Shown here: piece by piece, positions 9,790 through 19,057 of the stretch
How the letters are laid out: each line of letters opens with the position of its first letter
Position numbering within the stretch: the stretch's first letter is position 1
DNA from: Rhodanobacter sp. C05
Lineage (GTDB): Bacteria > Pseudomonadota > Gammaproteobacteria > Xanthomonadales > Rhodanobacteraceae
Reading direction: 5' to 3'
Assembly: GCF_002001165.1 (NCBI RefSeq)
Contig: NZ_MUNQ01000005.1
Span: forward strand, 1 to 64,000
Length of the DNA: 64,000 nucleotides
The notes under the pieces: generated by a model
Told to the model about the DNA's origin: nothing
The model's input: the letters and a program-made list of their open reading frames with translations, nothing else
Databases searched by the model: none
Made by a program: the position numbers and the translations under genes

Positions 9790-9882
9790 GGCATCTCGCT
9801 CGTTGCTGTTATGGAGCGCATCCTATGCGCGATTGCGATGTCGTGTCGTCAACGCGATGAACGCACGCGCTTCGATGTGCAG

Positions 9883-10944
9883 CTACTGCCCGCCGGCAAG
9901 CCGTCGGGTGGTCGCCACGAAGGCCTGCATTTTCGCATGTGCGGCGCCGCTGGCAATCGTGACACGTGCAAGCTCGATGCCGTCGTCAATGGACGGCACG
10001 ACATCGGCTGCATAAAGTGCGGCGCCGGCATTCAGGCAGACGATGTCGTGCGGTATGCCGCGGTGGCCTTCCAGCGCCTCCAGCAGCATCACCTTCGACT
10101 CGTCCACATTCTCCACCCTCAGATTGCGGCTGGAAGCCATCGCCAGGCCGTAGTCCTCCGGCTCGATTTCGTACTCGCGCACCACGCCATGGCGCAGCTC
10201 GCCGACCAGGGTCACCGCACCGAGCGAGATCTCGTCCATGCCATCGCGCCCCCACACCACCATCGCGTGCTGCGCGCCGAGTTGCTGCAGCACGCGCACC
10301 TGGATGCCGACGAGGTCGGGATGGAATACACCCATCAGGATGTTCGGCGCATCGGCCGGATTGGTCAGCGGGCCGAGGATGTTGAACAGCGTGCGTACGC
10401 CCATCTCCTTGCGCACCGGCGCCACTACCTTCATCGCCGGATGGTGGTTCGGCGCGAACATGAAGCCGATCCCGGTCTCGGCCATGCACTCGGCCACCTG
10501 CGTCGGCTTGAGATCGATCGATGCACCCAGCGCCTCCAGTACATCCGCACTGCCGGATTTGGACGACACGCTGCGACCGCCGTGCTTGGCGATGCGCGCA
10601 CCCGCCGCCGCCGCGACGAACATCGACGCCGTGGAGATGTTGAAACTGGAGGCGCCGTCACCGCCGGTACCGACGATATCCAGCAGATGTTCGTTGCTGC
10701 CAATGACGGGCACTTTCTCAGACAGCTCGCGCATCACGCGCGCCGCGCCGGTGATCTCGCCCACGGTCTCCTTCTTCACGCGCAGGCCGGTCATGATCGC
10801 CGCGGTCATCAGCGGACTCACTTCACCGCGCATGATCTGGCGCATCAGCGCGATCATCTCGTCGTGAAAGATCTCGCGATGCTCGATCGTGCGCTGCAAG
10901 GCTTCCTGTGGCGTGATCGTGATGTCGCGACCGTGCCCGTTCAT
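9883..10944 (-). CDS. trpD: anthranilate phosphoribosyltransferase
   Basis: Transfers phosphoribosyl from PRPP to anthranilate. The 353-residue protein carries the family motifs DIVGTGGDG (PRPP loop), [24 protein letters not shown] and [10 protein letters not shown]. Its ATG overlaps the trpG stop by 4 bases, so trpG and trpD are translationally coupled but not fused. Confidence 0.98.
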   Translation of the reverse strand: MNGHGRDITITPQEALQRTIEHREIFHDEMIALMRQIMRGEVSPLMTAAIMTGLRVKKETVGEITGAARVMRELSEKVPVIGSNEHLLDIVGTGGDGASSFNISTASMFVAAAAGARIAKHGGRSVSSKSGSADVLEALGASIDLKPTQVAECMAETGIGFMFAPNHHPAMKVVAPVRKEMGVRTLFNILGPLTNPADAPNILMGVFHPDLVGIQVRVLQQLGAQHAMVVWGRDGMDEISLGAVTLVGELRHGVVREYEIEPEDYGLAMASSRNLRVENVDESKVMLLEALEGHRGIPHDIVCLNAGAALYAADVVPSIDDGIELARVTIASGAAHAKMQAFVATTRRLAGGQ

Positions 10945-11537
10945 GCGGCCAGCTTCAATGGCAGGCCGAGGAAATTGCGCAACAGGTCATGGCCATGCTG
11001 GGTCAGGATCGATTCGGGATGGAACTGCACGCCTTCGACCGGCAGCGTCTTGTGGCGCAGGCCCATGATCTCGTCGATCGAACCGTCGGCGTTCTCCGTC
11101 CACGCGGTGACTTCCAGGCAATCCGGCAGCGAAGACTGCTCCACCACCAGCGAGTGGTAGCGCGTCGCCTCGAACGGATCCGGCAAGCCTGCGAACACGC
11201 CCTGACCGCGGTGGCGCACTGGCGAGGTCTTGCCATGCATGATCTTCTTGGCGCGAATCACCTTGCCGCCGAAGACCTGGCCGATCGCCTGGTGACCGAG
11301 GCACACACCAAACACCGGAATCTCGCCGGCCAGCTCGCGCAGCACATCCAGTGACACTCCGGAATCATCCGGCGTACCAGGCCCTGGCGAGATCATGATA
11401 TGAGAGGGCTTCAGCGCACGGATGCCGGCGATATCCAGCGCGTCATTGCGCACCACCTTCACCTGCTTCCCCAGTTCACCCAGGTACTGCACAAGGTTGA
11501 AGGTGAAGCTGTCGTAGTTGTCGATCATCAGGAGCAT
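10941..11537 (-). CDS. trpG: anthranilate synthase glutamine amidotransferase component
   Basis: Class I glutamine amidotransferase that feeds ammonia to TrpE, and could also serve aminodeoxychorismate synthase. The 198-residue protein has the oxyanion strand ISPGPGTP, nucleophile Cys in [11 protein letters not shown], and the His-Glu pair in VQFHPES. The start at 11537 gives the typical [19 protein letters not shown] beginning, with GGAG-like sequence absent and a GGCGC context, so the assignment rests on homology. Confidence 0.97.
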   Translation of the reverse strand: MLLMIDNYDSFTFNLVQYLGELGKQVKVVRNDALDIAGIRALKPSHIMISPGPGTPDDSGVSLDVLRELAGEIPVFGVCLGHQAIGQVFGGKVIRAKKIMHGKTSPVRHRGQGVFAGLPDPFEATRYHSLVVEQSSLPDCLEVTAWTENADGSIDEIMGLRHKTLPVEGVQFHPESILTQHGHDLLRNFLGLPLKLAA

Positions 11538-11665
11538 GGATGGCTCATCGGCTGGCGCTGCGGATAGGGAATGATACTCGCAGGATGGCATTGGATAGAC
11601 CACCGCGTCGCCCTGCAGCCCGCATCGGGTCACGCGAGGCCGTGGCCATAGCATTGGCCGAATGG

Positions 11666-12349
11666 CTAATGTTCGGCGTGCACAGGCGACAGCACGTTCG
11701 CAGTATAGCTCTCGATCACCAGACTGAAGGGCTGGTTATCCTGTGTGTATAGCAGCGCGCGGTGCTGCAATACATGAATGGGAAGAGTTAGCGGCTTGTC
11801 GCTGGACGGCGGCAGTGGTGTGCCGCTGTCCCAGCCGTCCGGCAGTGGCGGCCACAGCAGTTCTACAGAAAGTGTCTGACGACGGAAGTGCAGCGGCTGG
11901 ACGACCTTGCCGAATGGTACGTCGGAGCTGTCCAGCTGCTGATTCATCGCCGCGGTGAGCCGCGCCGGCACATACCAGTTGTCCGCATCGGACAACACCA
12001 TGTCACCACAAGCCAGCTGCACCCGTCGATAGCGCACGGGTTCGTCCGGGCCGATGGCAAGGTGCGCGCGCGCACCTTCCGGCAACGGCTTGTCCGCACC
12101 ATGCACGCGATGCGCCACGATCTTCGCCTCTGCTGCCAGATGATGCGTACCGCACCAGCGCTCCAACGTCAGCGTGGCACTCGAGTGACTCAACAGATCG
12201 GCGTTCAACGTCTGCAATTCGGCCAATGCCTGCGTGCGTGCGAGCAGCGTATCCGGCCAGCTTGGCTCGGGCTCGCGGGCAACAACCGGCAACGCGCACA
12301 ACCATGACAGCAGCACGATCGCAGCGTTGCGCCTGGTCGACGGGTTCAT
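11666..12349 (-). CDS. exported protein with chorismate-lyase-like fold (putative)
   Basis: The 227-residue product begins with a basic patch and hydrophobic run ([16 protein letters not shown]) typical of a signal peptide with cleavage near residue 25. The mature part resembles the chorismate-lyase/UTRA fold: [33 protein letters not shown] and [13 protein letters not shown], the last two like the substrate-pocket strands of that family. An exported location argues against a UbiC role in ubiquinone synthesis. It sits between trpE and trpG on the same strand. Function is unknown; fold assignment is by eye. Confidence 0.6.
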   Translation of the reverse strand: MNPSTRRNAAIVLLSWLCALPVVAREPEPSWPDTLLARTQALAELQTLNADLLSHSSATLTLERWCGTHHLAAEAKIVAHRVHGADKPLPEGARAHLAIGPDEPVRYRRVQLACGDMVLSDADNWYVPARLTAAMNQQLDSSDVPFGKVVQPLHFRRQTLSVELLWPPLPDGWDSGTPLPPSSDKPLTLPIHVLQHRALLYTQDNQPFSLVIESYTANVLSPVHAEH

Positions 12350-12711
12350 GACGTTCCTTGCGCGGCGCTCAGATACGAAGCGCGCATGATAACCGCAGCA
12401 ACACGGCTGCACAGGCCGCGACAGGCAAGCCGCCAGGGCGCACTACATCGACCAGAGCGCTGACGTCACGAGGTTTTCAGCTTGACGGTATGCCTATGGA
12501 ACCTGATCATCCGTTGCTATTTTCAGCCGCTGAAACCCTACGAAAAGCGCTGTCGTCGAAGTATGGATTTGGCGATCTAAACAAGCTTTTGGGCTGTAGG
12601 CGCAACGCATTCATCTGTAATCTGCAGTGGTGCCAGGGACATGAGTCGAGGCCTTACCTCTCGTCCAAGCGGACACGCTGAAAAGCTCGTGCACCACTTA
12701 GCTTGAGCATT
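12350..12711. other. non-coding spacer between trpE and the chorismate-lyase-like gene
   Basis: About 360 bases with noticeably lower GC (about 12500-12620) than its neighbours. A small plus-strand frame (12490-12681, 63 residues) is open but has no ribosome site or recognizable domain. It could be decayed sequence. The minus-strand promoter for the trpG-trpD-trpC string would be expected nearby or just upstream of 12349; none is clear. Confidence 0.4.
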
Positions 12712-14187
12712 TCACAGCCCCTTCGCCGCCTGCGCCACCGCACGGAACAGCGCACGCCCCTTGTTCATCGTCTCCTCCCACTCGGCGGCAGGATCGGAGT
12801 CATAGACGATGCCGGCGCCCGCCTGCACGTGCAGGCGACCGTCCTGGATCACCGCGGTGCGGATCGCGATGGCGGTGTCGGCATCGCCCCACCAGCCGAT
12901 CCAGCCGATTGCGCCGGCGTAGATGTTGCGCTTGTACGGCTCCAGCTCCTGGATGATTTCCAGTGCACGGATCTTTGGTGCGCCGCTGAGCGTGCCGGCG
13001 GGGAACGTGGCCTTGAGCACGTCCATGTAGCTGAGGTTCGGCTTGGCGGTGCCCTGCACCTGCGAGACGATGTGCATCACATGTGAGTAGCGTTCGATCA
13101 CGAACGACTCGCTCACTTCGACACTGCCGGTTTCGCTGATGCGGCCGATGTCGTTGCGACCCAGGTCGATCAGCATGACGTGCTCGGCGCGCTCCTTCGG
13201 GTCGGCCAGCAGCTCCGCTTCCAGCGCCTGGTCTTCGGCTTCCGTCGCGCCGCGCTTGCGCGTGCCGGCGAGCGGACGCACCACGACCTTGCCGTCCTTC
13301 AGGCGCGCCAGGATCTCCGGCGAGGAGCCGACGATCTGGGTGTTGCCCAGGTCGACGAAATACATGTACGGCGACGGGTTCAACGCGCGCAGTGCGCGGT
13401 ACACATCGACTGGCCGTGCGTTGAAACCCACGCTAAGCCGCTGCGACGGCACCACCTGGAAGATATCGCCGGCACGGATGTATTCCTTCGCGCGCTCGAC
13501 CATCGCCTCGAACTCTTCCTTCGTAAACGAGGATTTGAAGTCGCCTTCGTCAAGCGCGATCGACTGGGTGAGCTGCGGATAAGAGGCGCCACCCTGGCGC
13601 AACCGATAGACCAGCGCATCGAGCCGGCGCTGCGCGGCGGCGTACGCCTGCGGCTGCGATGGATCGGCGTGCACGATCAGGTACAGCCGACCCTTGAGGT
13701 TGTCGAATACCGCAACCTCTTCGGCCAGCATCAACAACACGTCGGGTGTACCCAGCTCGTCCGCACGATCCCACTGCGCCAGCCGCGGCTCGATATAGCC
13801 GATCGTCTCGAAGCCGAAATAGCCGACCAGACCACCGCTGAACGCGGGCAGCTGCGGCAGGCGCGGTACGTCGTACTGCTGGCGCAACTTCTCGATCTCG
13901 CCCAGCGGATCGTCGAGATGACGGCGCTCGGTGATCTCGCCGGAGTCTTCCACTTCCAGCTCATGACCACGCAGGCGATACACGCGCTTCGCCGGCAGAC
14001 CGATGATCGAATAGCGTCCCCAGGTGGCGCCGCCCTCGACCGATTCAAACAAGAAGGTGTACGGGCCGTCGGCCAGTTTCAGATACACCGACAACGGCGT
14101 GTCAAGGTCGGAAAACACCTCGCGCACCAGCGGGATGCGCGTATGCCCCTGGGCAACCAGCGCGTCGAATTCGTCTCGGGAGATCAC
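12712..14187 (-). CDS. trpE: anthranilate synthase component I
   Basis: Makes anthranilate from chorismate with TrpG. The protein has the chorismate-binding enzyme signatures: RYSIIGLPA and LVGYFGFE in the N-terminal domain, then IFQVVPSQR, SPEILARL, RPLAGTRKRG, DLGRNDIGRI and TLSGAPKIRA. The GTG at 14187 gives the usual ISRDEFDALVAQGHTRIPLVRE beginning (491 residues); an ATG at 14226 would add 13 unlike residues. An LLES-like tryptophan site is LFESVEGG near the N-terminus, so feedback inhibition is likely. Confidence 0.95.
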   Translation of the reverse strand: MISRDEFDALVAQGHTRIPLVREVFSDLDTPLSVYLKLADGPYTFLFESVEGGATWGRYSIIGLPAKRVYRLRGHELEVEDSGEITERRHLDDPLGEIEKLRQQYDVPRLPQLPAFSGGLVGYFGFETIGYIEPRLAQWDRADELGTPDVLLMLAEEVAVFDNLKGRLYLIVHADPSQPQAYAAAQRRLDALVYRLRQGGASYPQLTQSIALDEGDFKSSFTKEEFEAMVERAKEYIRAGDIFQVVPSQRLSVGFNARPVDVYRALRALNPSPYMYFVDLGNTQIVGSSPEILARLKDGKVVVRPLAGTRKRGATEAEDQALEAELLADPKERAEHVMLIDLGRNDIGRISETGSVEVSESFVIERYSHVMHIVSQVQGTAKPNLSYMDVLKATFPAGTLSGAPKIRALEIIQELEPYKRNIYAGAIGWIGWWGDADTAIAIRTAVIQDGRLHVQAGAGIVYDSDPAAEWEETMNKGRALFRAVAQAAKGL

Positions 14188-14244
14188 GTAGGGAAGTCCG
14201 CATGGCCAAGCTGAGGGAGAAGCCATTGTAGGCGAAGCACGCGC

Positions 14245-16260
14245 TCAGCCACTCAACCGCTGTCGCGGCATGCCATGCAGCTGCAGGCTGAAGGCCACGC
14301 CACTGCCATCCTCGAGGTTACGTGCCGATGCCGCGCCACCGTGACGCTCGGCCACCAGTCGCACCACGTACAGGCCCAGGCCCAGATGCGGCGCGGCGCC
14401 AGGCGTGGCCTTGTCGCGCAGGCTGACCAGCGAATCAAACAGCCGGCCCTGCATCGCTTCGGGCAACAGCGGCCCCTGATTGGCCAGCTCGATCTCGGCA
14501 CCGGCGTCGACCACCCGCAGGCTCAGCCGCAACCAGCCACGCTCCGGCGTGAACGACAGTGCATTGTCGAGCAACTTGTCCAGCGCCTGCGCGATCAGCT
14601 CAGGCGCGCAGTGCAGATGCAGCGGTGCCTCGGGTAGCACGCATTCGAGCCGGCGCGGACCGATCAACGGACGATAGGCATCAGCGCAACCACGCACCAC
14701 ATCGCGCAAGTCGACGTCTTCCGGTTCCGCTGCCGTGATCGAACGTTCCATCCGGCTCGACTCGCTCATCGCACGCACCAGCGCACCGAGCCGCGCCACA
14801 CCGTCGCGGGCGCGAGCCAAATACGGTTGTGCCTCCGCCGGCAGCGTCGCATGTTCGAGGTTGTCCAGCGAGGACTTCACGATCGCCAGCGGCGTGTTGA
14901 GTTCGTGCGAAAGTTTCGAGGCCAGCGTGCGCAGGTAATCGGTGTAACCGTCGACCACCACGAACAGGCGCTCGAAGCTGCGCGCGAGGTCGCCGATCTC
15001 GTCCGTGGCATCGGTCATCGGAAAACGACCTTGCTCGAACAGGCCGTCCAGACGTCCATCGTTGAGCTGCGCGCGCTCGGCCGCATTGCGCAAACGACCC
15101 AGCCGCAGGCTGAGCCGGGTGGCGAACGTCAGCAGGATGCCGCCAGCGACCAGCAGTACGCCAAAACTGGTCAGCAGCAGGCCGAGCAACGCGCGGTTGG
15201 CCAGCAGCGGCACGATGCGGCTGGCCTGTTCCAGCAGCAACACGCCATCGACCTGGCCCGCCCGCTCGATCGGCACCGCGGCGGCCAATACCACGCTGCC
15301 GCGCTCCTCGCCGCTGCGCCAGACGCTGACCGGAGTGCCGGTACTCGCCGTGCTGACTTCGCGGGTATCCAGACGCGGCACGTCCTGCGACCACAGATTG
15401 GCATCCTCCAGACGGGTCGCCAGTAGCGAGCGATAGACCAACGAGGCGAACCAGCCTGGCTGGCCATCGTTGCCGGGCATCGTGTTGAGGCGACCACTGC
15501 GCCCCATCAACCAGCCCTGTGGCGACAACACGCGCGCCTGAACCTCGTCGGGCGCGAGCTTCGCCAACTCACCGGAAAGCGTGCCGGAGAATCGCAGCAG
15601 CGGGCGGGTATCGGCCGCCATCGGATCACCGCCCGCGTGGGCGTCATATACGCCCACGCCAAACGTGCGCAATGACAGGTTGCGCGGCAGGCGCAGCTCG
15701 ACCCGATAGCCGCTGCCGTCTTCCTGCCACTGGGCCGTGATCAGGTCAGGCAGACCATCGACCGCCGGATCGAGCGGCCGTGCCGTGAGTGGCCCCGGCG
15801 CAGCACTGGCCAGCAGATAGCGGCGCTGGCCGGAGGCATTGCCGAGCGAGAGGATCAGGTGATCGGCTGCCAGTGCATTCGCATCATCGGTATCGGCACG
15901 GGTGCGCTGGGTATCCGGCACATCCGCATAGAGGTACAGGCCGGCATCATCCTCGGCGAGCAGCAGGCGGCCGCGCTGGCCCAGTGACTGGCTCCACGGC
16001 GTCAACGGCGCCCAGTCGTCACCATAGCCGTCCACGGTAATCGGATCCGGCGTCTGCTGTACATACCAAGCCCTGCCCTGTCCAGACACGACGGCATCGG
16101 TCACTACCAGACTGCGTGCCACCGCCCGCGCGGATGCCAGCAGGGCTTGCGCCTGACCCTCGCGCAGCAAGGTCTCCATCTGTCGCACATACAACCAGCC
16201 TGCGACCGGCAGGGCCAGCGTGCACAGCGCGACGAGCAACAGCTTGCGGCGAAGGTTCAT
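14245..16260 (-). CDS. membrane sensor histidine kinase, dedicated-sortase type (PdsS-like)
   Basis: Sensor kinase of 671 residues. One membrane helix lies at about 5-25, a large periplasmic domain at 27-355, and a second helix at about 356-382, followed by a HAMP-like linker, the H box SHELNTPLA (His452) and an ATPase domain with N box DKLLDNALSF and G box HLGLGLYVV. Overall layout and the periplasmic part (beginning VVTDAVVSGQG, VDGYGDDW) recall the histidine kinase of the proteobacterial dedicated sortase system. The cognate regulator is at 16905-17594. No sortase is in the window. Signal is unknown. Confidence 0.8.
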   Translation of the reverse strand: MNLRRKLLLVALCTLALPVAGWLYVRQMETLLREGQAQALLASARAVARSLVVTDAVVSGQGRAWYVQQTPDPITVDGYGDDWAPLTPWSQSLGQRGRLLLAEDDAGLYLYADVPDTQRTRADTDDANALAADHLILSLGNASGQRRYLLASAAPGPLTARPLDPAVDGLPDLITAQWQEDGSGYRVELRLPRNLSLRTFGVGVYDAHAGGDPMAADTRPLLRFSGTLSGELAKLAPDEVQARVLSPQGWLMGRSGRLNTMPGNDGQPGWFASLVYRSLLATRLEDANLWSQDVPRLDTREVSTASTGTPVSVWRSGEERGSVVLAAAVPIERAGQVDGVLLLEQASRIVPLLANRALLGLLLTSFGVLLVAGGILLTFATRLSLRLGRLRNAAERAQLNDGRLDGLFEQGRFPMTDATDEIGDLARSFERLFVVVDGYTDYLRTLASKLSHELNTPLAIVKSSLDNLEHATLPAEAQPYLARARDGVARLGALVRAMSESSRMERSITAAEPEDVDLRDVVRGCADAYRPLIGPRRLECVLPEAPLHLHCAPELIAQALDKLLDNALSFTPERGWLRLSLRVVDAGAEIELANQGPLLPEAMQGRLFDSLVSLRDKATPGAAPHLGLGLYVVRLVAERHGGAASARNLEDGSGVAFSLQLHGMPRQRLSG

Positions 16261-16305
16261 GGAACGAACGATACAGGGCAGGAACGCAGAAGATGTCGGA
16301 AGGCT

Positions 16306-16908
16306 TTAAGGATGAACCATGGCCTTGCCAGTCTTGCCCTTCGTTTCATCCGTGTACTTGAGGTAAGTCGACTGTCCGACCACGCCCAGGAAAGATGCCG
16401 CAAGGTCTGCCATCTTCGGATCACCATGGGCCAGCGTCATCGACCAACTGAAGCGCACACCTGTCGCAAGACCCGGATCACAAAACACGACCAGATCGTC
16501 CTCGTGATCAGTACCCTCGTAGTGCACGCCACGACATGTCATGGCCTTGTTGTTAACTACCAGTGTACTGACCTTGGCTTTCGGATCGCGGTCAAGGTAG
16601 CGATGCCGGTCATCCTGAAGTTCGGCTTCCAGCGAAGACAGTTTGGATGGCCAAACGTTGAGCACCATTACGCGCTCGGGCTTGCCCGTCCATTCGCCCT
16701 GGTACAGAACGAGGTTTACACCGATGGCTTTGGCGTACGTGCAGCAGTCTCCAGTCCAGCCATCCGGCAAATCTGCTTGGATGGCCCAGCCTGGAATCTC
16801 CTGATCTGCGTTGCCGTAAACCATGATCCCCCGATCCTTACCAGGATCTCCTGCATGACAAGCAAGCGATGCCAATGCCAGCAGCAGAGCCATCAGACTC
16901 TTCATCAT
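16306..16908 (-). CDS. small exported protein of unknown function between PdsR- and PdsS-like genes
   Basis: About 200 residues. The N-terminus MKSLMALLLALASLACHA is a signal peptide, perhaps of lipoprotein type given LASLAC. The mature part has five or six cysteines (DCCTYAK, MTCRGVHYEG, VVFCDPG), suggesting a disulfide-stabilized periplasmic domain, and ends KAMVHP. It has no LPxTG motif or C-terminal helix, so it is not a sortase substrate. ATG at 16908 overlaps the regulator stop (ATGA), so the two are coupled; ATG at 16917 is an alternative. No family recognized. Confidence 0.7.
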   Translation of the reverse strand: MMKSLMALLLALASLACHAGDPGKDRGIMVYGNADQEIPGWAIQADLPDGWTGDCCTYAKAIGVNLVLYQGEWTGKPERVMVLNVWPSKLSSLEAELQDDRHRYLDRDPKAKVSTLVVNNKAMTCRGVHYEGTDHEDDLVVFCDPGLATGVRFSWSMTLAHGDPKMADLAASFLGVVGQSTYLKYTDETKGKTGKAMVHP

Positions 16909-17594
16909 GGCTTCCACCGGTAGCCCACACCGTGCACCGTCTCGATCGCGTCGAACTCCGGTGCCACGGCGATGAACTTCTTGCGGATGCGCTTGATGTG
17001 CGAGGTGATGGTGGCGTCGTCGACGACGAGCTCGGCCTCGCGCATCAGCTGGTCGCGATTCTTCACGTGGCCGGGGAAGCGGATCAGCGTGTGCACCATC
17101 CAGAATTCGGTGACCGTGAGTGGAACCTCCTCGCCATTCCAGCTGATCCGCATGCGCTCGGATTCCATTTTCAGTGGACCATGTTCGATCACGGTTTCAC
17201 TGGAAGCAGGTGCCTTCAACGATTCGATGCGGCGGAACAGCGCAGCGATGCGCGCGGCCAGCTGGTGCAGGCTGGTGTCCTTGCTGAGGTAATCGTCGGC
17301 GCCCAGGCGCAGGCCGGAGATTACGTCGAAATCCGAATCGCGCGCAGTAAGGAAGATCAGTGGCAGCGTAGATGACTTCGCACGCAGTTCGCGGCAAAGA
17401 TCGAAGCCACCCTCCGGCTCGTCGCCGAGGCCGATGTCGATGATCACCAACTCGGGGAGACGCATGGCGAACGCCGTGGAGGCTTCCCGCCGCGAGCCAT
17501 AGCCACGCGCGTCGTAGCCGAAGCGGTTCAGCGCCTCGACATAGTTGGCACGGATCAATGGTTCGTCTTCGACAATGGCAATGCTGCGGCCCAT
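16905..17594 (-). CDS. OmpR-type response regulator, dedicated-sortase type (PdsR-like)
   Basis: Two-domain regulator of 229 residues. The receiver has EDE at 9-11, phospho-acceptor Asp53 in VIIDIGLGDE, Thr in FLTARDSD and Lys in YLSKD. The C-terminal winged helix shows PLTVTEFWMVHTL and HIKRIRKKF with the final VHGVGYRW strand. The protein strongly recalls the response regulator of the proteobacterial dedicated sortase system. Start at 17594 gives MGRSIAIVEDE. It is first in a three-gene unit with the small exported protein and the kinase. Confidence 0.85.
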   Translation of the reverse strand: MGRSIAIVEDEPLIRANYVEALNRFGYDARGYGSRREASTAFAMRLPELVIIDIGLGDEPEGGFDLCRELRAKSSTLPLIFLTARDSDFDVISGLRLGADDYLSKDTSLHQLAARIAALFRRIESLKAPASSETVIEHGPLKMESERMRISWNGEEVPLTVTEFWMVHTLIRFPGHVKNRDQLMREAELVVDDATITSHIKRIRKKFIAVAPEFDAIETVHGVGYRWKP

Positions 17595-17770
17595 GGCACG
17601 CTCCCTTGGTAGTGCGCGCAGCGTGCTATGCGAACCGCCGCTGCGCAAGCCGTACACCGTCCGTGCCCGCGTTTTGCCACAAGCCAGCGGCAAGCCGGCC
17701 CGATTGTGCCGGCGCTAACGCCGCGGCCGGATGTTTGATGTCAACCATGCACCACGCATGGAGCCGGACA

Positions 17771-17890
17771 ATGTCGAAGATCGAATCCACCGAACGTGAC
17801 CCGAATGCCGAACTGCGCGATTTCGAGCCGTTGCGGGTGACGCTGGCGCTGGGCGCCCTGCTGCTCGGCCTGATCCTCGGCATGCATTGA
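17771..17890 (+). CDS. 39-residue single-helix membrane peptide
   Basis: A short frame starting MSKIESTERDPNAELRD with a charged N-terminus and one hydrophobic helix (VTLALGALLLGLILGMH) that reaches the C-terminus. A GGAG ribosome site lies 7-8 bases before ATG 17771. It is divergent from the PdsR-like gene and stands in front of a structured non-coding stretch. A tail-anchored or stress-type small membrane protein is plausible. Too short for firm assignment; codon choice (GC-rich third positions) supports coding. Confidence 0.55.
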   Translation: MSKIESTERDPNAELRDFEPLRVTLALGALLLGLILGMH

Positions 17891-17950
17891 TCCGGAGTCG
17901 ACGCCGTGCATCTACACATCTTCAAACTTTCAGCCGTGGAAGGCATGGGT

Positions 17951-17982
17951 GCGTCCGGCGCGAAGGGAATCGCGCCGGACGC
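17951..17982. repeat. perfect 13-bp inverted repeat
   Basis: GCGTCCGGCGCGA, a six-base AGGGAA loop, then the exact reverse complement. It starts 61 bases after the small membrane peptide gene. No T run follows, so it is either an RNA stem-loop or a protein-binding palindrome rather than a terminator. Confidence 0.8.
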
Positions 17983-18065
17983 GGGGCAGGAAGATCCTGA
18001 TCCGGACTGGCAACCCGTGTAGCGCACCACCGCACCTGTATTCCGTCCGACATGGTGGTTCCTTT

Positions 18066-18090
18066 CCCCTCCCTGCGAGGGGATTTTTTT
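18066..18090 (+). terminator. intrinsic terminator, first structured unit
   Basis: CCCCT-CCCTGCG-AGGGG stem followed by A and seven T residues. It ends any plus-strand transcript from the small membrane peptide or a separate RNA. Confidence 0.7.
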
Positions 18091-18299
18091 GAACCTGAAC
18101 CGCATCGGGCCGTCGATTCCGCGCGTTCACGATTTTGTCCGGAACCAAACCGGATCGACCCGGTCAGAACTACTGATTGGTGTCGGTTCCATTTGCCGTG
18201 GAATGTGCCGATGCGGCCGTGACCCCTCCCTCCGATGCGGTCGTGTCGGCACACCACCAATCGATGGTGTTTCCTCTCACGTCATCCGACGACGTTTAT

Positions 18300-18332
18300 C
18301 CCGGCGCATTCATTCCATGCGCCGGGATTTTT
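18300..18332 (+). terminator. intrinsic terminator, second structured unit
   Basis: CCCGGCGCAT-TCATTCC-ATGCGCCGGG with ATTTTT after it on the plus strand. No plus-strand protein gene lies between it and the terminator at 18066-18090, so it probably ends an RNA gene. It could also close rpe (minus strand), but the T run is poorer in that direction. Confidence 0.75.
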
Positions 18333-18343
18333 ATGGATGATGT

Positions 18344-19012
18344 TCACCCGATCGCCTTGCGCATGGCCGCGATCTCGGCGCGGTAATCCTTCGTGTGGAA
18401 GATTGCCGAACCGGCGACGAAGGTGTCGGCGCCAGCGGCAGCGATCGCGCCGATGTTGTCGGCGGTGACGCCGCCATCCACTTCCAGTCGGATCGCGCGA
18501 CCGCTGGCCTCGATGCGCTCGCGTGCCTGGCGCAACTTCTCCAGTGTGCCGGGGATGAACTTCTGCCCACCGAAGCCGGGATTGACCGACATGATCAGGA
18601 TCAGGTCGAGCTTGTCCATCACGTAGTCGAGGTAATCCAGCGGCGTGGCCGGGTTGAACACCAGTCCAGCCTCGCAACCCGATTCCTTGATCAGGCTGAG
18701 CGTGCGGTCGATATGCTCGCTCGCTTCCGGATGGAAACTGATCAGGCTGGCGCCGGCCTTGGCGAAGTCCGGCACGATGCGGTCGACCGGCTTGACCATC
18801 AGATGCACGTCGATCGGTGCGGTGATGCCGTAACCGCGCAGCGACTGCAGCACCATCGGTCCGATCGTGAGGTTCGGCACGTAATGGTTGTCCATCACGT
18901 CGAAATGCACCCAGTCGGCACCGGCAGAGAGCGCCGCAGCGGTGTCTTCGCCGAGTCGCGCGAAATCAGCGGCGAGGATGGACGGGGCGATGATCGCAGT
19001 CTGTTTGCTCAT
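18344..19012 (-). CDS. rpe: ribulose-phosphate 3-epimerase
   Basis: Interconverts ribulose and xylulose 5-phosphate in the pentose phosphate pathway. The 222-residue TIM-barrel protein has the family pattern [33 protein letters not shown] (metal-binding His and Asp), [15 protein letters not shown] and EVDGGV. In several relatives rpe lies close to trpE; here they are separated by the sensor-regulator genes and the structured stretch. Confidence 0.97.
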   Translation of the reverse strand: MSKQTAIIAPSILAADFARLGEDTAAALSAGADWVHFDVMDNHYVPNLTIGPMVLQSLRGYGITAPIDVHLMVKPVDRIVPDFAKAGASLISFHPEASEHIDRTLSLIKESGCEAGLVFNPATPLDYLDYVMDKLDLILIMSVNPGFGGQKFIPGTLEKLRQARERIEASGRAIRLEVDGGVTADNIGAIAAAGADTFVAGSAIFHTKDYRAEIAAMRKAIG

Positions 19013-19057
19013 GATTTTTCTCGGTGCGGAAACGTGCCTGGCGATGCCAGATCAAGA

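Larger units (their letters stand above)
17891..18343. other. structured non-coding stretch with two hairpin-terminator units
   Basis: No credible protein gene. It contains a perfect 13-bp inverted repeat (17951-17982), a CAGGA/TCCTG hairpin (17988-18000), an ACCACC/GGTGGT pair (18026-18059) followed by a hairpin and seven T residues (18066-18090), then a GTGCCGA/TCGGCAC pair, an ACACCA/TGGTGT hairpin (18251-18270) and a second strong terminator (18300-18332). Two successive plus-strand RNAs of 100-200 bases are plausible; no known RNA family could be assigned. Confidence 0.45.

Noticed and set aside
8983..11160. 725-residue plus-strand open frame
   Set aside because: Antisense to trpC and trpD, which are unmistakable; amino-acid bias is that of a shadow.
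12490..12681. 63-residue frame in a lower-GC spacer
   Set aside because: No ribosome site, family or codon support; kept only as a note on the spacer.
16306..16908. Sortase target protein
   Set aside because: It lacks an LPxTG-like motif, a C-terminal membrane helix and a basic tail.
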